Positions 1-7,272 of a stretch of 50,717 nucleotides of DNA are shown here, in pieces. Source of the stretch: Candidatus Poribacteria bacterium (GTDB lineage: Bacteria; Poribacteria; WGA-4E; WGA-3G); the NCBI GenBank assembly GCA_009839745.1, contig VXPE01000020.1, forward strand, positions 1-50,717, written 5' to 3'. Both the position numbers and the translations under genes were made by a program. The notes under the pieces are model-generated. The model made no database searches, was not told where the DNA came from, and saw nothing but the letters and a program-made list of their open reading frames with translations. Positions within the stretch are counted from its first letter, which is position 1; each line of letters opens with the position of its first letter.

Positions 1-4
1 CCTG

Positions 5-30
5 GGGAAACACCCAAGCAAAAACACCTA
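5..30 (+). repeat. Dispersed repeat R1, copy A (partial)
   Basis: Contains the R1 core AAACACCCAAGCAAAAAC, also seen at 5673, 38617 and, inverted, at 12756 and 32817. This copy loses similarity after about position 30. It lies downstream of the Hsp70 gene, which ends at 107 reading leftwards. Confidence 0.7.
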
Positions 31-106
31 CAGATTTATTTTCAAACTGGCGTTAACTTATAGATTTTTTCAAACTCACGTTTATAAACTTAAACTTGAA
101 ACCGCA

Positions 107-2881
107 TTAGTTTTCTGCGCGGATTGCCAGCAGACTCTCTGCTTGCTCCTTGGAGAGTTGAATGCCACGAATCATATTAATGGATATGTCTGCGATTTTT
201 TTAATCGCGTGTATCCGTTGCATGTTCGCCAAATCCGCAAGACTACCATCCGTGCTGGCATTCAAGAAAGGTGCGATGAATCGAATGACATCCTTACTTT
301 TTTCGGACTTGATAATATCCTTTGCACAATCGCGTCGGTCACATATCTCACCAAGGGCATAGATGCCATTCTGCTTTACGTCGTTGTCAAGTTCGGTCTG
401 CAATTGGTCAATGAGAATGGAAATAACCGACTCCAATTCCTGAATTGATAGTGGGGTCTCATGCTCACGACTTCCCATTTTTCCAAATGCCCAATTGATA
501 GCAACGCGATCTGTGTCCTCTCCATATTTCATCAAGCGTTTTAGGTGCTCGAGCGCGTTAACACTGTAACAGCACTTTCCAATAGAATACACTGCAATCG
601 GACGGACTGTAGTGGGAATTTCTGGCGTAATGAGGTTAATGAGATGTGATTCCGCACTCGAGAGTCCCGTTTTCCCAATGGTTTTAATGGCGTTTGTAAC
701 AACGTTTTCAATAACTATAGGGTGCATGGACTTAATTTTTTCGGGATGACTCAACGCGGCAGCGGCATCATAAATATCGTAAAGGAGATCTATATCCGAA
801 CACAGGTTCGCTAAGTCTCCCAATAACATTATTGTTTTCCCTCTTCCGTAGTTATTAACGTAATTAATATTGTCAAGCAATGGGCTGATAAAGTCCTCAG
901 CATTTGATGCTTCGATAATTCTGACGTGTTGCCGAGTAATCTGCTCGTCAATTATTCTTTTTCGATTGAATTCACTTGTTTTGATGTACTGTGAGATGTT
1001 CTTCTTCATCACCATGAGTTCAGGGTGCACCTCCAAGATACTGCCCTGTGATTCAGCTGCCGCTTGAGATCCTGACGGAACGAATGGCTGTTTCGCTCCG
1101 GGAATAGATTGCCCCTCTTCTCGCGTATTATCTGTTCGGTCAAATTCGCCCGGATTACGGGTCAACCCATTGGAGGTTTCATCTGCCACAGCAGGTTGGT
1201 TAGGATCTATACTTACTGTAAATTTCTGATCTGGGTCTGCTTTCGGCCAGCCTTCTACGCTCATAATACCGCGTTCGTCCACCTGTACCTGCATAAAGAC
1301 AGGTTCGCCTTTCAAAAGTTGGCGTTGGAACCGAACGGTTCGCTCAAGAATTGGACGATTCGGGGGTTGTGTGTCTTTACCGCTGCCGAGATAAAAAGGG
1401 AGCCTTAACGATCGTGAATTCTCGCTGACGTGTAAATTATCAATCGGTTTAGGCTGTGGCAACGGGAGGATTGTGCCGGCTTCAACAAGCGGTTTCACTT
1501 TGTCACCATCGATTTCAATATTGATCGTATCGTTGACGATGCGCGAAGGTTTAATACCGCGGTGCAAATCATAGTGGTAAACGACTGCCCCGCGTGCCAC
1601 TGCTTTATCTGGATCACCGGCTGTAATCGGCGGAAGACCAAAGAGTGTTTCTAAACGTTTTTGGATCGTATGAAATTTTGTCATCCCACCATTCAGCAGC
1701 ACTGCATCAACATTCGGCACGCTTCCAATTTTCTGTTCAGATTTCCGTAATACATCCAGAATTGGATAGATAATATTATCAGAGTCGGACAATGTATCCA
1801 GTTGATTCACAGCATCTAACGTGAGACTTGGAGCTAGGAGAGGTTCGACGATGTCCTCATATTCAGAAAGTGTCAAATCGTATTGAAATACCTGATTTTC
1901 AAAGGGTGTCTTGATGATTTCGGTTTCGACGAACTCCGGATCAAATGACTTCGGATCCAGATATCCCATTAACGCGCCGTTCTCAATTTCACTGCTTAAG
2001 TCAACTTTGGCTTGCTCAGCATATTCTCGGAATTCGCTTTTGAGCATATTCATCTGAGAATCGTCAAAGTCATTTGGCAATCTGTCTGCATACACCTCCC
2101 AAAAGTGGTCTGCAAGTTTCTGATCGAAATCATCTCCACCGATTTGCGTATAGCGTGATATTGCCAGATCTTCAATGTTCAATGTGTGTTGCTCTTGCTG
2201 GTAGGAAACGTTATGTAAAGAGACATCCAGTGTTCCGCCCCCTAAATCAAAAACCAGAACAGTCTGGGGTTCGTGGAAACTAATGCGTGTCTCTGGAATC
2301 TCGCCCTTGTTTTGTCTGTTAACAAAGTCATACAGTGCAGCACGGGGTTCATCAAGTAGAATATCCCGCGGACTGCCATCATCCTCTTGTGTGCGGAATC
2401 CCGCGAGTCTTGCTGCTTCAATGGTGGCTTCCCGCATGTCAGAATCAAAGGAAGCTGGAACGGTGATAACAACGTCATCAGGTACAAAACCGAATAGAGA
2501 TTCTGCACTGGCAGCGAGATGCGTAAGAATTTGCGATGAAATTACTGCGGGATTGTAGGTACTCCCATCAAAATCAAACGCTGTCTGTGTCCCCATCTCA
2601 CTCTTAATAGACTTCACAACTCGATTTGTCCGACCGATCATCGTTTTGGCGTATTCACCCACAATAGGCGAACCTCCCTCCTTGAAATAGACGCACGACG
2701 GTAACAGTTCTTTTTTCCCTGTTCCACCGCGTTCTATCATCATTCTAACCTCCACGATTTTCGTTTCCAACTGATTTGTTTGTGGGTTAAGAGAACCCCA
2801 TGCCATTACCGAATTGGTAGTTCCTAAGTCAATGCCAATATAATAGTTTCGCCGGTCAGTAGGTTTGATATTAGGTTTCAT
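107..2881 (-). CDS. Hsp70-family chaperone with C-terminal helical (HEAT-like) repeat domain
   Basis: An ATP-dependent chaperone of the DnaK/Hsp70 superfamily, expected in the cytoplasm. The N-terminal actin-like ATPase spans about residues 12-440: phosphate-1 motif IDLGTTNS (17-24), phosphate-2 motif FDLGGGTLDV (211-220) and the NGGM adenosine motif (397-400). A short beta-rich segment (about 445-560) takes the place of a full substrate-binding domain. It is followed by a polar, probably disordered linker (560-615). The rest, to residue 924, is alpha-helical with HEAT-like units rich in IGK, ALGEI and WAFGKMG patterns, instead of the DnaK lid. At 924 residues it is about 290 longer than DnaK. 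The start overlaps the stop of the upstream GrpE-like gene by 4 bp (ATGA), so the two are probably translationally coupled. The family is certain; the client is unknown. Confidence 0.93.
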   Translation of the reverse strand: MKPNIKPTDRRNYYIGIDLGTTNSVMAWGSLNPQTNQLETKIVEVRMMIERGGTGKKELLPSCVYFKEGGSPIVGEYAKTMIGRTNRVVKSIKSEMGTQTAFDFDGSTYNPAVISSQILTHLAASAESLFGFVPDDVVITVPASFDSDMREATIEAARLAGFRTQEDDGSPRDILLDEPRAALYDFVNRQNKGEIPETRISFHEPQTVLVFDLGGGTLDVSLHNVSYQQEQHTLNIEDLAISRYTQIGGDDFDQKLADHFWEVYADRLPNDFDDSQMNMLKSEFREYAEQAKVDLSSEIENGALMGYLDPKSFDPEFVETEIIKTPFENQVFQYDLTLSEYEDIVEPLLAPSLTLDAVNQLDTLSDSDNIIYPILDVLRKSEQKIGSVPNVDAVLLNGGMTKFHTIQKRLETLFGLPPITAGDPDKAVARGAVVYHYDLHRGIKPSRIVNDTINIEIDGDKVKPLVEAGTILPLPQPKPIDNLHVSENSRSLRLPFYLGSGKDTQPPNRPILERTVRFQRQLLKGEPVFMQVQVDERGIMSVEGWPKADPDQKFTVSIDPNQPAVADETSNGLTRNPGEFDRTDNTREEGQSIPGAKQPFVPSGSQAAAESQGSILEVHPELMVMKKNISQYIKTSEFNRKRIIDEQITRQHVRIIEASNAEDFISPLLDNINYVNNYGRGKTIMLLGDLANLCSDIDLLYDIYDAAAALSHPEKIKSMHPIVIENVVTNAIKTIGKTGLSSAESHLINLITPEIPTTVRPIAVYSIGKCCYSVNALEHLKRLMKYGEDTDRVAINWAFGKMGSREHETPLSIQELESVISILIDQLQTELDNDVKQNGIYALGEICDRRDCAKDIIKSEKSKDVIRFIAPFLNASTDGSLADLANMQRIHAIKKIADISINMIRGIQLSKEQAESLLAIRAEN

Positions 2882-4026
2882 GATGTGACCTCCTTGACTT
2901 TAGGTTTAGAAATAAGTGTGTTGCCATAGATCCAACCTGCCGATTGGATTTCAACCGTTTTGCGTTCGTCTGGGTCTTCCCAACTGGACCCTGTGTACTC
3001 ATATTCATCAGATTCACTGAGCGTTATCACTTTTTGCTGACCCACAACTGCTTTAGGACGGATCCCTTGTGCCTTAACAAAGCGGGTAAACATACGGATC
3101 AGAGTGGGAATTAACTCAATGTCTTGCGGGATTTCGGTTCCCTGTTTTTTTAGTTGTCTGACTAATAAATCTGCTTTTAGGAACTGGTCCAGCAAATTAC
3201 TGTGCTGTCCTGAATTCATCTCTTGGAAAAATGTAATGACAACCTCCTGTTTTGCTTCATCTCGGATGTGCTCTATCTCCTCCTGAAGTGCCTCCAGCTG
3301 GTGCTGGGCGATCTCTGCAGCGGCGCGTAGATCGTCGTTTTCATGAGCGATCTGCTCTTGTTCTGAAAAGGATTTGATATTGGCATCATCTATCAATTCA
3401 CTTTCACGCGTTAAAGATTGTATCAGGGATCTAGTTCCTGCGATGCCTCCAATAACTCGCTCGTGTGCGGACTTCTTCTTCACGAATCCCTTTTCTATAG
3501 CGATGAGTTCCACGATCTCCTGCAATAGTGCTTTCGCCTGGTTGAAATTTGCCAACCGGGCAGTCTTCTCCAGCAAAGATTTATAGATAACTGCGTCAGG
3601 GATCTCAGTGCTAAAGACGTAGAGGATCGCCTTATGTGCTAGCCGTGGGCGTCCATCTCCTACAGATTTAACCTGTTCATACAGGGCTCTGCAGTCGTAT
3701 GCGTCTGTGTTTTTGAAGACAAAGTCCTGTAAATCCTGCGCGGTCTGGGTTACCCGTTTTGTCCATTCTATACGTTTTTCCTGCCCCTCGAATCGGTTGC
3801 GCCCGTGAAGTTGATTGTCTTCCAACCAGTGGTCTACACGAAAAGGTAGTTCGCTAACGCCCATATTTTTCTTTACTTGCGTTACCAATTGTGTCGTCGA
3901 ATCTTCGGGGGCGTTGAGGACTGCCCGTATCATCTCTGTACTGTTCGTATGCTTGATTCGGGCCTGACCTTGACTGTTGGCTTTATGATGATATTTCTGT
4001 ATCAATTGGCTGATTTGGTGTTCCAT
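2878..4026 (-). CDS. GrpE-like coiled-coil protein, putative nucleotide-exchange factor for the adjacent Hsp70
   Basis: A 382-residue protein. Residues 1-200 are mostly helical and unrecognised. Residues 225-262 form a charged coiled coil. Residues 265-380 resemble GrpE: a helical stretch (about 270-320, ending in VKAQGIRP) corresponding to the GrpE four-helix bundle, then a small beta head ending in GWIYGNTLISKPKVKEV (364-380), which parallels the GrpE ending GY-x-L-x-x-R-V-I-RPA-x-V-x-V. GrpE releases ADP from Hsp70. The gene's 4-bp overlap with the Hsp70 start supports a partnership. It is roughly twice the length of a normal GrpE, and the N-terminal half could be a client- or scaffold-binding region. 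The GrpE relation is pattern-based and not certain; a generic coiled-coil protein is the alternative. Confidence 0.65.
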   Translation of the reverse strand: MEHQISQLIQKYHHKANSQGQARIKHTNSTEMIRAVLNAPEDSTTQLVTQVKKNMGVSELPFRVDHWLEDNQLHGRNRFEGQEKRIEWTKRVTQTAQDLQDFVFKNTDAYDCRALYEQVKSVGDGRPRLAHKAILYVFSTEIPDAVIYKSLLEKTARLANFNQAKALLQEIVELIAIEKGFVKKKSAHERVIGGIAGTRSLIQSLTRESELIDDANIKSFSEQEQIAHENDDLRAAAEIAQHQLEALQEEIEHIRDEAKQEVVITFFQEMNSGQHSNLLDQFLKADLLVRQLKKQGTEIPQDIELIPTLIRMFTRFVKAQGIRPKAVVGQQKVITLSESDEYEYTGSSWEDPDERKTVEIQSAGWIYGNTLISKPKVKEVTS

Positions 4027-4100
4027 ATTGCATCTCCAAAATTTTGTTACGACGGATGCCCTGTCCGAAAATTTAACAGGGCTTCGGTAGGCAGTTGAGC

Positions 4101-4124
4101 GGACGAGGGAACCTCGTCCCTACG
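4101..4124. repeat. Short palindromic element (GGACGAGG-gaa-CCTCGTCC-CTACG)
   Basis: A perfect 8-bp stem with a 3-nt loop followed by CTACG. It has the same architecture as the elements at 6100, 27326, 37346 and 42548: palindrome, short loop, then CTAC. It lies between the beta-CASP gene and the GrpE-like gene, where it could fold in the transcript. Confidence 0.7.
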
Positions 4125-4166
4125 AACCGGTTTTCGTTAATGAGCAGCGTTTATTCAGAAATGATA

Positions 4167-5516
4167 TTAGAAATAGATCGGTGTCCCGTTGTTTGCTTGA
4201 TACACTTCTATTCGGTTTTGAAACCGCCGGCATGTCTCTCTATGGATGTTAACAGCGGTTTTATATTGCGGACAACCGTGAACGAAAATAACCTTTTTCG
4301 GGGTTACCCGTTCAATCAGCGAAAGAATCCCTTCACTGCCTGTATGTGCGGAGAGGCGATATGTATCCACGTCTGCATGAGCAGGAATATCTCTCTCATT
4401 GATTCGGAAACGTTGTCCCTTACTCTCATGCAGTCGTTCCAACTTTCGACCTGGGCTTTCCTCGTCGAGGTAACCGCTAAAAAAAACAGCATTTCTCGGG
4501 TCCGGCAGCAGTTCTTCTGCATACCTTGCTGACATACTGTTATCAAGCAACATCCCAGAACTCGCAATGATAACACCATTAAAAGTATCCAAGGCATCAA
4601 TAAAATCTTTGGGGGCCTTCTCAAGTTCATACCCAAACAATTTTACATCATTATCCTCGTAAATATCGCAAGCGATCTGTGCCAGCCCATCAATATAGAT
4701 AGGAAAAGGTTTTAAGTGTCCATCACGAATTAGATCCCGTAGGATTAACGCGAGTTCTTGACTTCTTCCAATAGCAAACGCAGGAATCAAAATTGTTCCG
4801 CCACCATCTAAACAGCGATCAATTTTCTGAGCAAAGTGTTCTCGTTCTTCATCAATATCCCCTACATAAAGGCTTTCTTGATACCCGTATGTTGACTCAG
4901 TAATCAGTAAATCAACATCCAAATCGTCAGGGAGTTGATACTTAGGGACTGTGAGTTGGTCAAACGGAGTAAAGTCACCTGTAAATAGAATATTGCCTGC
5001 ATCGGATTCTATGTAAACCATGGATGCTCCAAGGATATGACCCGCAGGAAAAAAAGTGATTTGACACGTTTCACACGTAATTGGAGAATGCCATGCTATC
5101 GGCGTAATATTTTCAATTGCGCGTTGAACCCTCAGGGCATTGAATGCTTTAACTCTCGGAAAATCAACCAATTCCTCACGACTAAAAGTCGCGGAAGTTA
5201 AAGATTGATTCAGTTGTAGGTCTACAATCTCTCGCGTCGGTAAAGTTGCATACATCGGGACATCCTGTGCTTCCTCAACAACAAACGGTAACGCACCGAT
5301 ATGATCAATATGTCCATGGGAAAGTAGGATTCCATCCAACTCCCATAAACCATCAAGGAGATTTTCAAGATAAAGCGAATGAAAGCGTGGATATATAGAG
5401 TCAGTGTGCAAACGAATGCCCGCATCTAAAAGGAACTTCGCTCCATTTAACTGAATAAAATAACAACTCGCGCCGATTTCGTTACCGCCACCGACTGGAA
5501 AAAAGAGGTTGCGCAT
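4167..5516 (-). CDS. Beta-CASP metallo-beta-lactamase RNase (CPSF73-like)
   Basis: A zinc-dependent nuclease of the metallo-beta-lactamase/beta-CASP family, which processes RNA in related proteins. Signatures appear in order: the N-terminal strand motif GGGNEIGASCYFI; motif 2 SHGHIDHIG (HxHxDH metal site); motif 3 His in FPAGHILGAS; motif 4 Asp in LFTGDFTP; the beta-CASP motif A acid in LLITESTYG; PAFAIGRSQE; motif B in IPAHADVD; and motif C His in VIFVHG. The frame stays open upstream to 5639, but those 41 residues match nothing in the family. The ATG at 5516 begins MRNLFFPVGGGNEIG, the normal N-terminus, so it is preferred. About 450 residues is typical. It may share a transcript with the GrpE-like and Hsp70 genes (140-bp gap holding a palindrome). 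Confidence 0.88.
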   Translation of the reverse strand: MRNLFFPVGGGNEIGASCYFIQLNGAKFLLDAGIRLHTDSIYPRFHSLYLENLLDGLWELDGILLSHGHIDHIGALPFVVEEAQDVPMYATLPTREIVDLQLNQSLTSATFSREELVDFPRVKAFNALRVQRAIENITPIAWHSPITCETCQITFFPAGHILGASMVYIESDAGNILFTGDFTPFDQLTVPKYQLPDDLDVDLLITESTYGYQESLYVGDIDEEREHFAQKIDRCLDGGGTILIPAFAIGRSQELALILRDLIRDGHLKPFPIYIDGLAQIACDIYEDNDVKLFGYELEKAPKDFIDALDTFNGVIIASSGMLLDNSMSARYAEELLPDPRNAVFFSGYLDEESPGRKLERLHESKGQRFRINERDIPAHADVDTYRLSAHTGSEGILSLIERVTPKKVIFVHGCPQYKTAVNIHRETCRRFQNRIEVYQANNGTPIYF

Positions 5517-5672
5517 ATCTCTAATAAGCGTTGGCACTTCAAAGTAGTTTTGGGATTGGTTAAAATGGGTATAACAAATTATTTTACAATGGCTGTCTAC
5601 TTGATAGACTATGGTACCTGACAGTAAGGAAAAAGTCAAGTTTTTTGTGATCTCTGGGACTTATACACATTT

Positions 5673-5709
5673 TGAAGAAACCCCAAGCAAAAACCCCCGC
5701 TGGGCTACA
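5673..5709 (+). repeat. Dispersed repeat R1, copy B
   Basis: TGAAGAAACCCCAAGC, then AAAAACCCCCGC and a later GGGCTAC. The same order of blocks occurs at 38617-38664 and, inverted, at 12709-12756. Confidence 0.75.
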
Positions 5710-5800
5710 TGAAGAACGAGGCTGGAAACCGTCCACCAAAGGTAAAAAATTAATTTGCAGTTTTTAATCAAATATATTATCATAAATAAGGTAAATCAAA

Positions 5801-5879
5801 TTAAGGGACACTCCCGTGAAATTCAATCGATGTGTTAGTATTAATTCAACAAAACGATAGTTTCACAGTATCCCTAAAC
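5801..5879. repeat. 79-bp inverted-repeat element, possible MITE or IS-end remnant
   Basis: The ends TTAAGGGACACTcccGTGAAA and TTTCACAGTATCCCTAAA are imperfect inverted repeats of each other. The paired blocks are AGGGA (5804-5808) with TCCCT (5871-5875) and GTGAAA (5816-5821) with TTTCAC (5861-5866). No coding sequence lies between them. Only one copy was seen in this window. Confidence 0.5.
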
Positions 5880-6002
5880 TTTTGGGGTCTGGGGTCCTCA
5901 AAAAGAGGGCATATCCCTGTCTATCAAACGCTCTGGTTCGTAGTCGTGTGATTTATCACATGTCTGCGGAAGGTCCAAGACAATCGAAGGCGAAGAAAAA
6001 GT

Positions 6003-6030
6003 GGCAGGAAGCCCGAACGCGCTTCCTGCC
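6003..6030. terminator. Strong 10-bp hairpin, possible terminator
   Basis: GGCAGGAAGC and GCTTCCTGCC pair perfectly around an 8-nt loop. There is no T-tract on either side, so it is a stable hairpin rather than a textbook intrinsic terminator. Confidence 0.4.
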
Positions 6031-6099
6031 GAATACCAATACTGCCTGTCGTGATTCGGAGATCCCTCCTATCCAAGAACCCAACACACAAAAATTAAT

Positions 6100-6125
6100 G
6101 GGCGAGGAAACCCCGCCCCTACGGG
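6100..6125. repeat. Short palindromic element (GGGCGAGG-aaa-CCCCGCCC-CTACGGG)
   Basis: An 8-bp stem with one mismatch, a 3-nt loop and a trailing CTACGGG. It belongs to the same architectural family as the elements at 4101, 27326, 37346 and 42548. Confidence 0.7.
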
Positions 6126-6236
6126 TTCGAGCCCTTCGGGAAACTCGGAATTTATTTCTTAATATTGCTAAAAAAGTTGAAATGCTTTTCAATTTGTGCT
6201 AAACTGCAAAAAATAGTACACATTCCAGTACATGTT

Positions 6237-6351
6237 ATACCATTTCTAAGAGATTACATCGCATTGACAGATCGCCTCAAAGACTGCACAGGCTAACAGC
6301 CTATGCTACAAAGAGCTCGTTTATTGAAGCATTTTCAATCAGAAATGGTAT
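6237..6351. mobile_element. 115-bp MITE with 11-bp perfect terminal inverted repeats
   Basis: ATACCATTTCT at 6237-6247 is the exact reverse complement of AGAAATGGTAT at 6341-6351, and the interior is non-coding. A TTA trinucleotide overlaps the left terminus and another overlaps the right, which could be a target duplication. Positions 6299-6351 recur inverted at the window end (50665-50717) with only the last base differing. That recurrence shows it is a dispersed element. It ends 30 bp before the epimerase start, so it forms part of that gene's leader. Confidence 0.85.
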
Positions 6352-6380
6352 TATTCAGTTATTAAGGAGAACACTATAGA

Positions 6381-7232
6381 ATGCCAAAGTTTGGTGTAAA
6401 TTTATTACTCTGGGCGGATAAGTTTGATAGAGAAACCGCAGACCTCATCCCTAAAGTTGCTGAAATGGGGTTCGATGGTGTCGAAATTCCGATCTTTGAT
6501 CCTGATACAGTCGATATCCCGTATACGCAAGGATTGCTGAAGGATACCGGCTTAGACCCCATCGGGTGTAATATCATGGCAGGGGACAGGAATCCTATCG
6601 ATGAAGACCCGACAATTCGAGAAAACGGAAGAACCTATCTCAAGCGGTGTTGTGAAATTGTTGCCGAATTGGGGGCAGATACGCTCGTTGGACCGATGTA
6701 TAGTGCTGTCGGCACACTCGTTGGACGCGGTAGAAACAAACAGGAGTGGGACTGGTGTGTTGAAGGTTTGCAAGACGTTTGCGAATTCGCTGGAAAATGC
6801 GGCGTTACGCTCGCCAGTGAACCGCTCAACCGATTTGAAACCTATTTCATCAATATCGCTGCAGATGCTGTTAAACTGTGTGAAGCCGTGGATAGTCCAT
6901 ATTTCAAGGTGCATCTGGACACTTTCCACATGAACATTGAAGAAAAAAATCAGGCGGATGCGATTATCGCGACCGGCGATTTCTTACATCACGTTCACTG
7001 CTGTGAAAACGATCGCGGCACGCCAGGCACAGGACTTGTGGATTGGGACGGGGTCTTCGGTGCGCTTGCCGAGGTTAATTACGACAAATGGCTCGTGATT
7101 GAATCGTTTACGCCGGCAGTCAAGGAAATCGCTGCTGCGACTTGCATCTGGCGCGATATCGCACCGAGTGCGGAGAGCCTCGCGATAGATGGACTGGCGT
7201 TTCTGAAAGAGAAAGCAGCGCAATATCTATAG
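6381..7232 (+). CDS. Sugar epimerase of the D-tagatose/D-psicose 3-epimerase type (TIM barrel)
   Basis: A 283-residue xylose-isomerase-like TIM barrel. The four metal ligands typical of ketose 3-epimerases are recognisable: Glu in LASEPLNRFET, Asp in VHLDTFHMNIEE, His in HHVHCCENDRGTPGTG and Glu in LVIESF. The H-x-x-E-x-x-RG-x-x-G-x-G block is characteristic of this subfamily, which interconverts C3 epimers of ketoses or ketose-like substrates. The actual sugar cannot be read from the sequence. AAGGAGA lies about 12 bp upstream of the ATG. The M28 peptidase gene follows after 40 bp on the same strand. The leader carries a MITE end. Confidence 0.88.
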   Translation: MPKFGVNLLLWADKFDRETADLIPKVAEMGFDGVEIPIFDPDTVDIPYTQGLLKDTGLDPIGCNIMAGDRNPIDEDPTIRENGRTYLKRCCEIVAELGADTLVGPMYSAVGTLVGRGRNKQEWDWCVEGLQDVCEFAGKCGVTLASEPLNRFETYFINIAADAVKLCEAVDSPYFKVHLDTFHMNIEEKNQADAIIATGDFLHHVHCCENDRGTPGTGLVDWDGVFGALAEVNYDKWLVIESFTPAVKEIAAATCIWRDIAPSAESLAIDGLAFLKEKAAQYL

Positions 7233-7272
7233 CATCACTACGTTCTAATTTAAAAAAGCGGGAGGAATTGAG

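Larger units (their letters stand above)
5517..6380. other. Repeat-rich intergenic region, no convincing gene
   Basis: This 860-bp spacer between divergent genes holds R1 copy B (5673), a 79-bp inverted-repeat element (5801-5879), a strong hairpin (6003-6030), a short palindromic element (6100-6125) and a MITE (6237-6351). The open frames here (for example 5882-6202) have no family resemblance and are composed of repeat sequence. Confidence 0.75.

Noticed and set aside
6060-6140. Possible tRNA, because GGGTTCGAGCCC resembles a T-arm
   Set aside because: No complementary acceptor stem about 70 nt upstream and no D-arm or anticodon arm; the block is the tail of a palindromic element.
5882-6202. 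Open frame of 106 codons
   Set aside because: Made of repeat and palindrome sequence, no ribosome site, no family resemblance.
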